Assembly (NCBI GenBank): GCA_964057225.1
Contig: OZ059899.1
Location: 21,026,501 to 21,090,500, forward strand
Length of the DNA: 64,000 nucleotides
Reading direction: 5' to 3'
From: Auanema rhodensis
Lineage: Eukaryota; Nematoda; Chromadorea; Rhabditida; Rhabditidae
In this document: in pieces, positions 1 through 10,531 of the stretch
How positions within the stretch are numbered: position 1 is the first letter of the stretch
How the letters are laid out: each line of letters starts with the position of its first letter
The notes under the pieces: generated by a model
Database searches by the model: none
Told to the model about the DNA's origin: nothing
Seen by the model: the letters and a program-made list of their open reading frames with translations, nothing else
Made by a program: the position numbers and the translations under genes

Positions 1-702
1 CACCGAGATATCAACTGATATAAGTTCACACTTATATCCTCAATTTTCACCCTGAAGAATTAATTTTTTCGTTGAATAACATTGTCCATCGTCTTTGCCT
101 TGAAAAAAGGAATCTAAAAACATCTACTTTTTGCTAAATTATTTTGAAATTTTTCGAAAAAATTTTTGTCAAAATGTTTTTGGAAGCAATGTTGAGTGTA
201 CATGGAAACTCAACATACACTAAGGCATCATTTTTCAAACGATCATAACTAATTTTTGTATTAAGCGTTTCTCAATGTAGTATAGAACATTCGATGCGGA
301 TTTTCAAGCTGCGTCGATCTGTGTTATCAGATTTGCGCTAGCTTAAAAATGCACCGAGATATCAACTGATATAAGTTCACACTTATATCCTCGATTTTCA
401 CCCTGAAGAATTAATTTTTTCGTTGAATAACATTGTTCATCGTCTTTGCCTTGAAAAAAGGAATCTAAAAACATCTACTTTTCGCTAAATTATTTTGAAA
501 TTTTTTGAAAAAATTTTTGTCAAAATGTTTTTGGAAGCAATGTTGAGTGTACATGGAAACTCAACATACACTAATGCATCATTTTTCAAACGATCATAAC
601 TAATTTTTGTATTAAGCGTTTCTCAATGTAGTATAGTGCATTCGATGCGGATTTTTAAGCTGCGTCGATCTGTGTTATCAGATTTGCGCTAGCTTAAAAA
701 TG
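1..702. repeat. M1-M2: left-edge monomers, A and B types
   Basis: M1 carries A42, C155, G224 and C305, the combination also seen in M3 and M7. M2 carries G42, C132, T155 and T224. They look like the tail of an alternating arrangement that continues outside the window. Only two monomers are visible, so the HOR phase cannot be fixed here. M1 has a private AGAACATTC where its relatives M3 and M7 have AGTACATTC. Confidence 0.7.
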
Positions 703-1420
703 CACCGAGATATCAACTAATATAAGTTCACACTTATATCCTCAATTTTCACCCTGAAGAATTAATTTTTTCGTTGAATAACATTGTCCATCGTCTTTGC
801 CTTGAAAAAAGGAATCTAAAAACATCTACTTTTTGCTAAATTATTTTGAAATTTTTCGAAAAAATTTTTGTCAAAATGTTTTTGGAAGCAATGTTGAGTG
901 TACATGGAAACTCAACATACACTAAGGCATCATTTTTCAAACGATCATAACTAATTTTTGTATTAAGCGTTTCTCAATGTAGTATAGTACATTCGATGCG
1001 GATTTTCAAGCTGCGTCGATCTGTGTTATCAGATTTGCGCTAGCTTAAAAATGCACCGAGATATCAACTGATATAAGTTCACACTTATATCCTCGATTTT
1101 CACCCTGAAGAATTAATTTTTTCGTTGAATAACATTGTCCATCGTCTTTGCCTTGAAAAAAGAAATCTAAAAACATCTACTTTCTGCTAAATTATTTTGA
1201 AATTTTTCGAAAAAATTTTTGTCAAAATGTTTTTGGAAGCAATGTTGAGTGTACATGGAAACTCAACGTACACTAATGCATCATTTTTCAAACGATCATA
1301 ACTAATTTTTGTATTAAGCGTTTCTCAATGTAGTATAATGCATTCGATGCGGATTTTTAAGCTGCGTCGATCTGTGTTATCAGATTTGCGCTAGCTTAAA
1401 AATGCACCGAGATATCAACT

Positions 1421-1442
1421 GATATAAGTTCACACTTATATC
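1421..1442. other. Dyad 1: perfect 9-bp inverted repeat, 4-nt loop (example in M5)
   Basis: GATATAAGT and ACTTATATC are exact reverse complements separated by TCAC, at monomer positions 17-38. The structure recurs in nearly every monomer. Variants weaken it: G17 to A removes the terminal pair in monomers such as M3, M10, M88 and M162; A23 to T in M12 and M16; T21 to A in M74, M80, M81 and M83; and a double change at 34-35 in M54, M58 and M65. It could extrude as a cruciform, form a hairpin in a transcript, or bind a dimeric protein; nothing in the sequence decides which. Confidence 0.85.
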
Positions 1443-1541
1443 CTCGATTTTCACCCGGAAGAATTAATTTTTTCGTTGAATAACATTGTCCATCGTCTTT
1501 GCCTTGAAAAAAGGAATCTAAAAACATCTACTTTTTGCTAA

Positions 1542-1586
1542 ATTATTTTGAAATTTTTTGAAAAAATTTTTGTCAAAATGTTTTTG
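1542..1586. other. Phased A/T-tract region (example in M5)
   Basis: Monomer positions 138-182 hold successive runs of four to six T or A at roughly 7-11 bp intervals: TTTT, TTTTTT, AAAAAA-TTTTT, AAAA, TTTTT. Short A/T tracts repeated near the helical period are associated with intrinsic DNA curvature, a known property of many satellites. Curvature here is inferred from the pattern only. The centre holds TTTTTCGAAAAA or TTTTTTGAAAAA, depending on the base at position 155. Both breakpoints of the 50-bp deletion in M81 and M83 lie within or just beyond this region. Confidence 0.6.
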
Positions 1587-1592
1587 GAAGCA

Positions 1593-1620
1593 ATGTTGAG
1601 TGTACATGGAAACTCAACAT
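1593..1620. other. Dyad 2: 9-bp inverted repeat, 10-nt loop (example in M5)
   Basis: ATGTTGAGT and ACTCAACAT pair perfectly around a 10-nt loop at monomer positions 189-216. A second, overlapping inverted repeat uses AGTGTA (195-200) with TACACT (216-221). In monomers with G at 215 the second dyad lengthens to AGTGTAC/GTACACT, while the first loses its inner continuity at the outer two pairs. T at 212 (many monomers right of 30 kb) and A at 191 (M13, M17, M21, M27) each break one pair of the first dyad. Confidence 0.8.
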
Positions 1621-1703
1621 ACACTAATGCATCATTTTTCAAACGATCATAACTAATTTTTGTATTAAGCGTTTCTCAATGTAGTATAGTGCATTCGATG
1701 CGG

Positions 1704-1754
1704 ATTTTTAAGCTGCGTCGATCTGTGTTATCAGATTTGCGCTAGCTTAAAAAT
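1704..1754. other. Dyad 3: 51-bp imperfect inverted repeat (example in M5)
   Basis: ATTTTTAAGCT (monomer 300-310) is the exact complement of AGCTTAAAAAT (340-350). Inside it GCG (311-313) pairs with CGC (336-338) next to a single bulged T339. ATCTG (317-321) then pairs with CAGAT (328-332) across a 6-nt loop. This gives 19 Watson-Crick pairs with one bulge and one 3x3 internal loop. It is the longest secondary-structure signal in the monomer and abuts the next monomer's dyad 1. Variants that reduce it are C305 (M1, M3, M7, M23), A311 (M45, M52, M56, M62, M69) and T330 (the CATAT class left of 24.6 kb). Confidence 0.85.
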
Positions 1755-3510
1755 GCACCGAGATATCAACTGATATAAGTTCACACTTATATCCTCGATT
1801 TTCACCCTGAAGAATTAATTTTTTCGTTGAATAACATTGTCCATCGTCTTTGCCTTGAAAAAAGGAATCTAAAAACATCTACTTTTTGCTAAATTATTTT
1901 GAAATTTTTCGGAAAAATTTTTGTCAAAATGTTTTTGGAAGCAATGTTGAGTGTACATGGAAACTCAACATACACTAATTCATCATTTTTCAAACGATCA
2001 TAACTAATTTTTGTATTAAGCGTTTTTCAATGTAGTACAGTGCATTCGATGCGGATTTTTAAGCTGCGTCGATCTGTGTTATCATATTTGCGCTAGCTTA
2101 AAAATGCACCGAGATATCAACTGATATAAGTTCACACTTATATCCTCAATTTTCACCCTGAAGAATTAATTTTTTCGTTGAATAACATTGTCCATCGTCT
2201 TTGCCTTGAAAAAAGGAATCTAAAAACATCTACTTTTTGCTAAATTATTTTGAAATTTTTCGAAAAAATTTTTGTCAAAATGTTTTTGGAAGCAATGTTG
2301 AGTGTACATGGAAACTCAACATACACTAAGGCATCATTTTTCAAACGATCATAACTAATTTTTGTATTAAGCGTTTCTCAATGTAGTATAGTACATTCGA
2401 TGCGGATTTTCAAGCTGCGTCGATCTGTGTTATCAGATTTGCGCTAGCTTAAAAATGCACCGAGATATCAACTGATATAAGTTCACACTTATATCCTCGA
2501 TTTTCACCCTGAAGAATTAATTTTTTCGTTGAATAACATTGTCCATCGTCTTTGCCTTGAAAAAAGAAATCTAAAAACATCTACTTTCTGCTAAATTATT
2601 TTGAAATTTTTCGAAAAAATTTTTGTCAAAATGTTTTTGGAAGCAATGTTGAGTGTACATGGAAACTCAACGTACACTAATGCATCATTTTTCAAACGAT
2701 CATAACTAATTTTTGTATTAAGCGTTTCTCAATGTAGTATAATGCATTCGATGCGGATTTTTAAGCTGCGTCGATCTGTGTTATCAGATTTGCGCTAGCT
2801 TAAAAATGCACCGAGATATCAACTGATATAAGTTCACACTTATATCCTCGATTTTCACCCGGAAGAATTAATTTTTTCGTTGAATAACATTGTCCATCGT
2901 CTTTGCCTTAAAAAAAGGAATCTAAAAACATCTACTTTTTGCTGAATTATTTTGAAATTTTTTGAAAAAATTTTTGTCAAAATGTTTTTGGAAGCAATGT
3001 TGAGTGTACATGGAAACTCAACATACACTAATGCATCATTTTTCAAACGATCATAACTAATTTTTGTATTAAGCGTTTCTCAATGTAGTATAGTGCATTC
3101 GATGCGGATTTTTAAGCTGCGTCGATCTGTGTTATCAGATTTGCGCTAGCTTAAAAATGCACCGAGATATCAACTAATATAAGTTCACACTTATATCCTC
3201 GATTTTCACCCTGAAGAATTAATTTTTTCGTTGAATAACAAAGTCCATCGTCTTTGCCTTGAAAAAAGGAATCTAAAAACATCTACTTTTTGCTAAATTA
3301 TTCTGAAATTTTTTGAAAAAATTTTTGTCAAAATGTTTTTGGAAGCAATGTTGAGTGTACATGGAAACTCAACATACACTAATGCATCATTTTTCAAACG
3401 ATCATAACTAATTTTTGTATCAAGCGTTTCTCAATGTAGTATAGTGCATTCGATGCGGATTTTTAAGCTGCGTCGATCTGTGTTATCAGATTTGCGCTAG
3501 CTTAAAAATG

Positions 3511-6318
3511 CACCGAGATATCAACTGATATAAGTTCACACTTATATCCTCGATTTTCACCCTGAAGAATTAATTTTTTCGTTGAATAACATTGTCCATC
3601 GTCTTTGCCTTGAAAAAAGGAATCTAAAAACATCTACTTTTTGCTAAATTATTTTGAAATTTTTCGAAAAAATTTTTGTCAAAATGTTTTTGGAAGCAAT
3701 GTTGAGTGTACATGGAAACTCAACATACACTAATGCATCATTTTTCAAACGATCATAACTAATTTTTGTATTAAGCGTTTCTCAATGTAGTATAGTGCAT
3801 TCGATGCGGATTTTTAAGCTGCGTCGATCTGTGTTAACATATTTGCGCTAGCTTAAAAATGCACCGAGATATCAACTGATATATGTTCACACTTATATCC
3901 TCAATTTTCACCCTGAAGAATTAATTTTTTCGTTGAATAACATTGTCCATCGTCTTTGCCTTGAAAAAAGGAATCTAAAAACATCTACTTTTTGCTAAAT
4001 TATTTTGAAATTTTTCGAAAAAATTTTTGTCAAAATGTTTTTGGAAGCAATGTTGAGTGTACATGGAAACTCAACGTACACTAATGCATCATTTTTCAAA
4101 CGATCATAACTAATTTTTGTATTAAGCGTTTCTCAATGTAGTATAGTGCATTCGATGCGGATTTTTAAGCTGCGTCGATCTGTGTTATCAGATTTGCGCT
4201 AGCTTAAAAATGCACCGAGATATCAACTGATATAAGTTCACACTTATATCCTCGATTTTCACCCTGAAGAATTAATTTTTTCGTTGAATAACAAAGTCCA
4301 TCGTCTTTGCCTTGAAAAAAGGAATCTAAAAACATCTACTTTTTGCTAAATTATTTTGAAATTTTTTGAAAAAATTTTTGTCAAAATGTTTTTGGAAGCA
4401 ATATTGAGTGTACATGGAAACTCAACATACACTAATGCATCATTTTTCAAACGATCATAACTAATTTTTGTATTAAGCTTTTCTCAATGTAGTATAGTGC
4501 ATTCGATGCGGATTTTTAAGCTGCGTCGATCTGTGTTATCAGATTTGCGCTAGCTTAAAAATGCACCGAGATATCAACTGATATAAGTTCACACTTATAT
4601 CCTCGATTTTCACCCTGAAGAATTAATTTTTTCGTTGAATAACATTGTCCATCGTCTTTGCCTTGAAAAAAGAAATCTAAAAACATCTACTTTTTGCTAA
4701 ATTATTTTGAAATTTTTTGAAAAAATTTTTGTCAAAATGTTTTTGGAAGCAATGTTGAGTGTACATGGAAACTCAACATACACTAATGCATCATTTTTCA
4801 AACGATCATAACTAATTTTTGTATTAAGCGTTTCTCAATGTAGTATAGTGCATTCGATGCGGATTTTTAAGCTGCGTCGATCTGTGTTATCAGATTTGCG
4901 CTAGCTTAAAAATGCACCGAGATATCAACTGATATAAGTTCACACTTATATCCTCGATTTTCACCCTGAAGAATTAATTTTTTCGTTGAATAACATTGTC
5001 CATCGTCTTTGCCTTGAAAAAAGGAATCTAAAAACATCTACTTTTTGCTAAATTATTTTGAAATTTTTTGAAAAAATTTTTGTCAAAATGTTTTTGGAAG
5101 CAATGTTGAGTGTACATGGAAACTCAACATACACTAATGCATCATTTTTCAAACGATCATAACTAATTTTTGTATTAAGCGTTTCTCAATGTAGTATAGT
5201 GCATTCGATGCGGATTTTTAAGCTGCGTCGATCTGTGTTAACATATTTGCGCTAGCTTAAAAATGCACCGAGATATCAACTGATATATGTTCACACTTAT
5301 ATCCTCAATTTTCACCCTGAAGAATTAATTTTTTCGTTGAATAACATTGTCCATCGTCTTTGCCTTGAAAAAAGGAATCTAAAAACATCTACTTTTTGCT
5401 AAATTATTTTGAAATTTTTCGAAAAAATTTTTGTCAAAATGTTTTTGGAAGCAATGTTGAGTGTACATGGAAACTCAACGTACACTAATGCATCATTTTT
5501 CAAACGATCATAACTAATTTTTGTATTAAGCGTTTCTCAATGTAGTATAGTGCATTCGATGCGGATTTTTAAGCTGCGTCGATCTGTGTTATCAGATTTG
5601 CGCTAGCTTAAAAATGCACCGAGATATCAACTGATATAAGTTCACACTTATATCCTCGATTTTCACCCTGAAGAATTAATTTTTTCGTTGAATAACAAAG
5701 TCCATCGTCTTTGCCTTGAAAAAAGGAATCTAAAAACATCTACTTTTTGCTAAATTATTTTGAAATTTTTTGAAAAAATTTTTGTCAAAATGTTTTTGGA
5801 AGCAATATTGAGTGTACATGGAAACTCAACATACACTAATGCATCATTTTTCAAACGATCATAACTAATTTTTGTATTAAGCTTTTCTCAATGTAGTATA
5901 GTGCATTCGATGCGGATTTTTAAGCTGCGTCGATCTGTGTTATCAGATTTGCGCTAGCTTAAAAATGCACCGAGATATCAACTGATATAAGTTCACACTT
6001 ATATCCTCGATTTTCACCCTGAAGAATTAATTTTTTCGTTGAATAACATTGTCCATCGTCTTTGCCTTGAAAAAAGGAATCTAAAAACATCTACTTTTTG
6101 CTAAATTATTTTGAAATTTTTTGAAAAAATTTTTGTCAAAATGTTTTTGGAAGCAATGTTGAGTGTACATGGAAACTCAACATACACTAATGCATCATTT
6201 TTCAAACGATCATAACTAATTTTTGTATTAAGCGTTTCTCAATGTAGTATAGTGCATTCGATGCGGATTTTTAAGCTGCGTCGATCTGTGTTATCAGATT
6301 TGCGCTAGCTTAAAAATG
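3511..6318. repeat. 4-monomer HOR, two almost identical copies (M11-M14, M15-M18)
   Basis: The halves 3511-4914 and 4915-6318 share GTTAACATATTT (first monomer), ATATATGTTC with A42 and G215 (second), and AACAAAG with A191 and T267 (third). By eye they differ at two places in 1404 bp: C/T at position 155 of the first monomer, and AGAAATC/AGGAATC in the fourth. This is the closest HOR pair in the left third of the array and suggests a recent duplication. Confidence 0.88.
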
Positions 6319-9300
6319 CACCGAGATATCAACTGATATAAGTTCACACTTATATCCTCGATTTTCACCCTGAAGAATTAATTTTTTCGTTGAATAACAT
6401 TGTCCATCGTCTTTGCCTTGAAAAAAGGAATCTAAAAACATCTACTTTTTGCTAAATTATTTTGAAATTTTTTGAAAAAATTTTTGTCAAAATGTTTTTG
6501 GAAGCAATGTTGAGTGTACATGGAAACTCAACATACACTAATGCATCATTTTTCAAACGATCATAACTAATTTTTGTATTAAGCGTTTCTCAATGTAGTA
6601 TAGTGCATTCGATGCGGATTTTTAAGCTGCGTCGATCTGTGTTATCAGATTTGCGCTAGCTTAAAAATGCACCGAGATATCAACTAATATAAGTTCACAT
6701 TTATATCCTCGATTTTCACCCTGAAGAATTAATTTTTTCGTTGAATAACAAAGTCCATCGTCTTTGCCTTGAAAAAAAGAATCTAAAAACATCTACTTTT
6801 TGCTAAATTATTTTGAAATTTTTTGAAAAAATTTTTGTCAAAATGTTTTTGGAAGCAATGTTGAGTGTACATGGAAACTCAACATACACTAATGCATCAT
6901 TTTTCAAACGATCATAACTAATTTTTGTATCAAGCGTTTCTCAATGTAGTATAGTGCATTCGATGCGGATTTTTAAGCTGCGTCGATCTGTGTTATCAGA
7001 TTTGCGCTAGCTTAAAAATGCACCGAGATATCAACTGATATAAGTTCACACTTATATCCTCGATTTTCACCCTGAAGAATTAACTTTTTCGTTGAATAAC
7101 ATTGTCCATCGTCTTTGCCTTGAAAAAAGGAATCTAAAAACATCTACTTTTTGCTAAATTATTTTGAAATTTTTCGAAAAAATTTTTGTCAAAATGTTTT
7201 TGGAAGCAATATTGAGTGTACATGGAAACTCAACATACACTAATGCATCATTTTTCAAACGATCATAACTAATTTTTGTATTAAGCTTTTCTCAATGTAG
7301 TATAGTGCATTCGATGCGGATTTTTAAGCTGCGTCGATCTGTGTTATCAGATTTGCGCTAGCTTAAAAATGCACCGAGATATCAACTGATATAAGTTCAC
7401 ACTTATATCCTCGATTTTCACCCTGAAGAATTAATTTTTTCGTTGAATAACATTGTCCATCGTCTTTGCCTTGAAAAAAGGAATCTAAAAACATCTACTT
7501 TTTGCTAAATTATTTTGAAATTTTTTGAAAAAATTTTTGTCAAAATGTTTTTGGAAGCAATGTTGAGTGTACATGGAAACTCAACATACACTAATGCATC
7601 ATTTTTCAAACGATCATAACTAATTTTTGTATTAAGCGTTTCTCAATGTAGTATAGTGCATTCGATGCGGATTTTTAAGCTGCGTCGATCTGTGTTATCA
7701 GATTTGCGCTAGCTTAAAAATGCACCGAGATATCAACTGATATAAGTTCACACTTATATCCTCGATTTTCACCCTGAAGAATTAATTTTTTCGTTGAATA
7801 ACAAAGTCCATCGTCTTTGCCTTGAAAAAAAGAATCTAAAAACATCTACTTTTTGCTAAATTATTTTGAAATTTTTTGAAAAAATTTTTGTCAAAATGTT
7901 TTTGGAAGCAATGTTGAGTGTACATGGAAACTCAACATACACTAATGCATCATTTTTCAAACGATCATAACTAATTTTTGTATCAAGCGTTTCTCAATGT
8001 AGTATAGTGCATTCGATGCGGATTTTCAAGCTGCGTCTATCTGTGTTATCAGATTTGCGCTAGCTTAAAAATGCACCGAGATATCAACTGATATAAGTTC
8101 ACACTTATATCCTCGATTTTCACCCTGAAGAATTAATTTTTTTCGTTGAATAACATTGTCCATCGTCTTTGCCTTGAAAAAAGGAATCTAAAAACATCTA
8201 CTTTTTGCTAAATTATTTTGAAATTTTTCGAAAAAATTTTTGTCAAAATGTTTTTGGAAGCAATGTTGAGTGTACATGGAAACTCAACATACACTAATGC
8301 ATCATTTTTCAAACGATCATAACTAATTTTTGTATTAAGCGTTTCTCAATGTAGTATAGTGCATTCGATGCGGATTTTTAAGCTGCGTCGATCTGTGTTA
8401 TCATATTTGCGCTAGCTTAAAAATGCACCGAGATATCAACTGATATAAGTTCACACTTATATCCTCAATTTTCACCCTGAAGAATTAATTTTTTCGTTGA
8501 ATAACATTGTCCATCGTCTTTGCCTTGAAAAAAGGAATCTAAAAACATCTACTTTTTGCTAAATTATTTTGAAATTTTTCGAAAAAATTTTTGTCAAAAT
8601 GTTTTTGGAAGCAATGTTGAGTGTACATGGAAACTCAACGTACACTAATGCATCATTTTTCAAACGATCATAACTAATTTTTGTATTAAGCGTTTCTCAA
8701 TGTAGTATAGTGCATTCGATGCGGATTTTTAAGCTGCGCCGATCTGTGTTATCAGATTTGCGCTAGCTGAAAAATGCACCGAGATATCAACTGATATAAG
8801 TTCACACTTATATCCTCGATTTTCACCCTGAAGAATTAATTTTTTCGTTGAATAACATTGTCCATCGTCTTTGCCTTGAAAAAAGGAATCTAAAAACATC
8901 TACTTTTTGCTAAATTATTTTGAAATTTTTCGAAAAAATTTTTGTCAAAATGTTTTTGGAAGCAATGTTGAGTGTACATGGAAACTCAACATACACTAAT
9001 GCATCATTTTTCAAACGATCATAACTAATTTTTGTATTAAGCGTTTCTCAATGTAGTATAGTGCATTCGATGCGGATTTTTAAGCTGCGTCGATCTGTGT
9101 TATCATATTTGCGCTAGCTTAAAAATGCACCGAGATATCAACTGATATAAGTTCACACTTATATCCTCAATTTTCACCCTGAAGAATTAATTTTTTCGTT
9201 GAATAACATTGTCCATCGTCTTTGCCTTGAAAAAAGGAATCTAAAAACATCTACTTTTTGCTAAATTATTTTGAAATTTTTCGAAAAAATTTTTGTCAAA

Positions 9301-10531
9301 ATGTTTTTGGAAGCAATATTGAGTGTACATGGAAACTCAACATACACTAATGCATCATTTTTCAAACGATCATAACTAATTTTTGTATTAAGCTTTTCTC
9401 AATGTAGTATAGTGCATTCGATGCGGATTTTTAAGCTGCGTCGATCTGTGTTATCAGATTTGCGCTAGCTTAAAAATGCACCGAGATATCAACTGATATA
9501 AGTTCACACTTATATCCTCGATTTTCACCCTGAAGAATTAATTTTTTCGTTGAATAACATTGTCCATCGTCTTTGCCTTGAAAAAAGGAATCTAAAAACA
9601 TCTACTTTTTGCTAAATTATTTTGAAATTTTTTGAAAAAATTTTTGTCAAAATGTTTTTGGAAGCAATGTTGAGTGTACATGGAAACTCAACATACACTA
9701 ATGCATCATTTTTCAAACGATCATAACTAATTTTTGTATTAAGCGTTTCTCAATGTAGTATAGTGCATTCGATGCGGATTTTTAAGCTGCGTCGATCTGT
9801 GTTATCAGATTTGCGCTAGCTTAAAAATGCACCGAGATATCAACTGATATAAGTTCACACTTATATCCTCGATTTTCACCCTGAAGAATTAATTTTTTCG
9901 TTGAATAACATTGTCCATCGTCTTTGCCTTGAAAAAAGGAATCTAAAAACATCTACTTTTTGCTAAATTATTTTGAAATTTTTTGAAAAAATTTTTGTCA
10001 AAATGTTTTTGGAAGCAATGTTGAGTGTACATGGAAACTCAACATACACTAATGCATCATTTTTCAAACGATCATAACTAATTTTTGTATTAAGCGTTTC
10101 TCAATGTAGTATAGTGCATTCGATGCGGATTTTTAAGCTGCGTCGATCTGTGTTATCAGATTTGCGCTAGCTTAAAAATGCACCGAGATATCAACTAATA
10201 TAAGTTCACATTTATATCCTCGATTTTCACCCTGAAGAATTAATTTTTTCGTTGAATAACAAAGTCCATCGTCTTTGCCTTGAAAAAAAGAATCTAAAAA
10301 CATCTACTTTTTGCTAAATTATTTTGAAATTTTTTGAAAAAATTTTTGTCAAAATGTTTTTGGAAGCAATGTTGAGTGTACATGGAAACTCAACATACAC
10401 TAATGCATCATTTTTCAAACGATCATAACTAATTTTTGTATCAAGCGTTTCTCAATGTAGTATAGTGCATTCGATGCGGATTTATAAGCTGCGTCGATCT
10501 GTGTTATCAGATTTGCGCTAGCTTAAAAATG
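6319..10531. repeat. Mixed block M19-M30 with a displaced 4-monomer echo
   Basis: M20, M23 and M30 share AACAAAG, a GAAAAAAAGAATC variant and C262; M20 and M30 also share A17 and TTCACATTTATATCC. M18-M20 (5968-7020) and M28-M30 (9479-10531) match with one visible difference (TTTTTAAG/TTTATAAG). The echo lies 3511 bp away, that is ten monomers plus one base, because M24 has an extra T in its T run. M24-M26 introduce the CATAT/CAGAT alternation that dominates the next block. M25 has a private AGCTGAAAAATG, and M23 a private GCGTCTATCTG. Confidence 0.75.
9128..9478. repeat. Hybrid monomer M27
   Basis: The 5' half has A42, ATTG at 81-84 and C155, like M25. The 3' half has A191 and T267, like M13, M17 and M21. 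The switch lies between monomer positions 155 and 191 (window 9282-9318). It also forms the left end of the echo described for M18-M20/M28-M30. M21 (7021-7371) shows the same switch interval. Confidence 0.7.

Larger units (their letters stand above)
1405..1755. repeat. Representative monomer (M5) for position numbering
   Basis: This 351-bp copy is close to the array consensus, apart from T to G at monomer position 53. Order of landmarks: GATATC at 7-12, dyad 1 at 17-38, an A/T-rich stretch at 61-69, a purine-rich TTGAAAAAAGG at 100-110, a run of alternating T and A tracts at about 138-182, dyad 2 at 189-216, CGATCATAACT at 240-250, and dyad 3 at 300-350 containing GCTAGC. The most informative variable positions are 17, 42, 64, 70, 82-83, 132, 136, 145, 149, 155, 191, 212, 215, 224, 227, 251, 262, 265, 267, 278, 283 and 330. 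No reading frame, RNA fold of a known class, or promoter is evident in it. Confidence 0.95.
703..3510. repeat. 4-monomer HOR, two copies (M3-M6, M7-M10)
   Basis: M3/M7 share A42, G224, GTACATTC and C305. M4/M8 share GAAAAAAGAAATC, TTTCTGC, G215 and ATAATGCATTC. M5/M9 share G53 (CACCCGG). The period is 1404 bp. The fourth monomers do not match: M6 has G157, GGTTTTTCAATG-type changes and C283, while M10 has A17, AACAAAG and C262. So the unit was either three monomers plus a variable one, or M6/M10 was replaced later. M9 also has A102 and G136. Confidence 0.85.

Noticed and set aside
1471-1487. CENP-B-box-like TTCGTTGAATAAC at monomer positions 68-80
   Set aside because: It matches the TTCG start and the central A of the box, but the essential CGGG-type end is absent, and the TTCG is destroyed in all the 353-bp monomers. 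In a T-rich repeat this is best taken as chance.
2855-3046. 63-codon minus-strand open frame, with near-identical copies at 15843-16034, 21810-22001 and 24267-24458
   Set aside because: These frames exist only in M9, M46, M63 and M70, where A136 to G turns an in-frame TAG (minus strand) into CAG. In the other monomers the same frame is interrupted. There is no codon-level conservation, domain or start context, so they are chance frames in a satellite.
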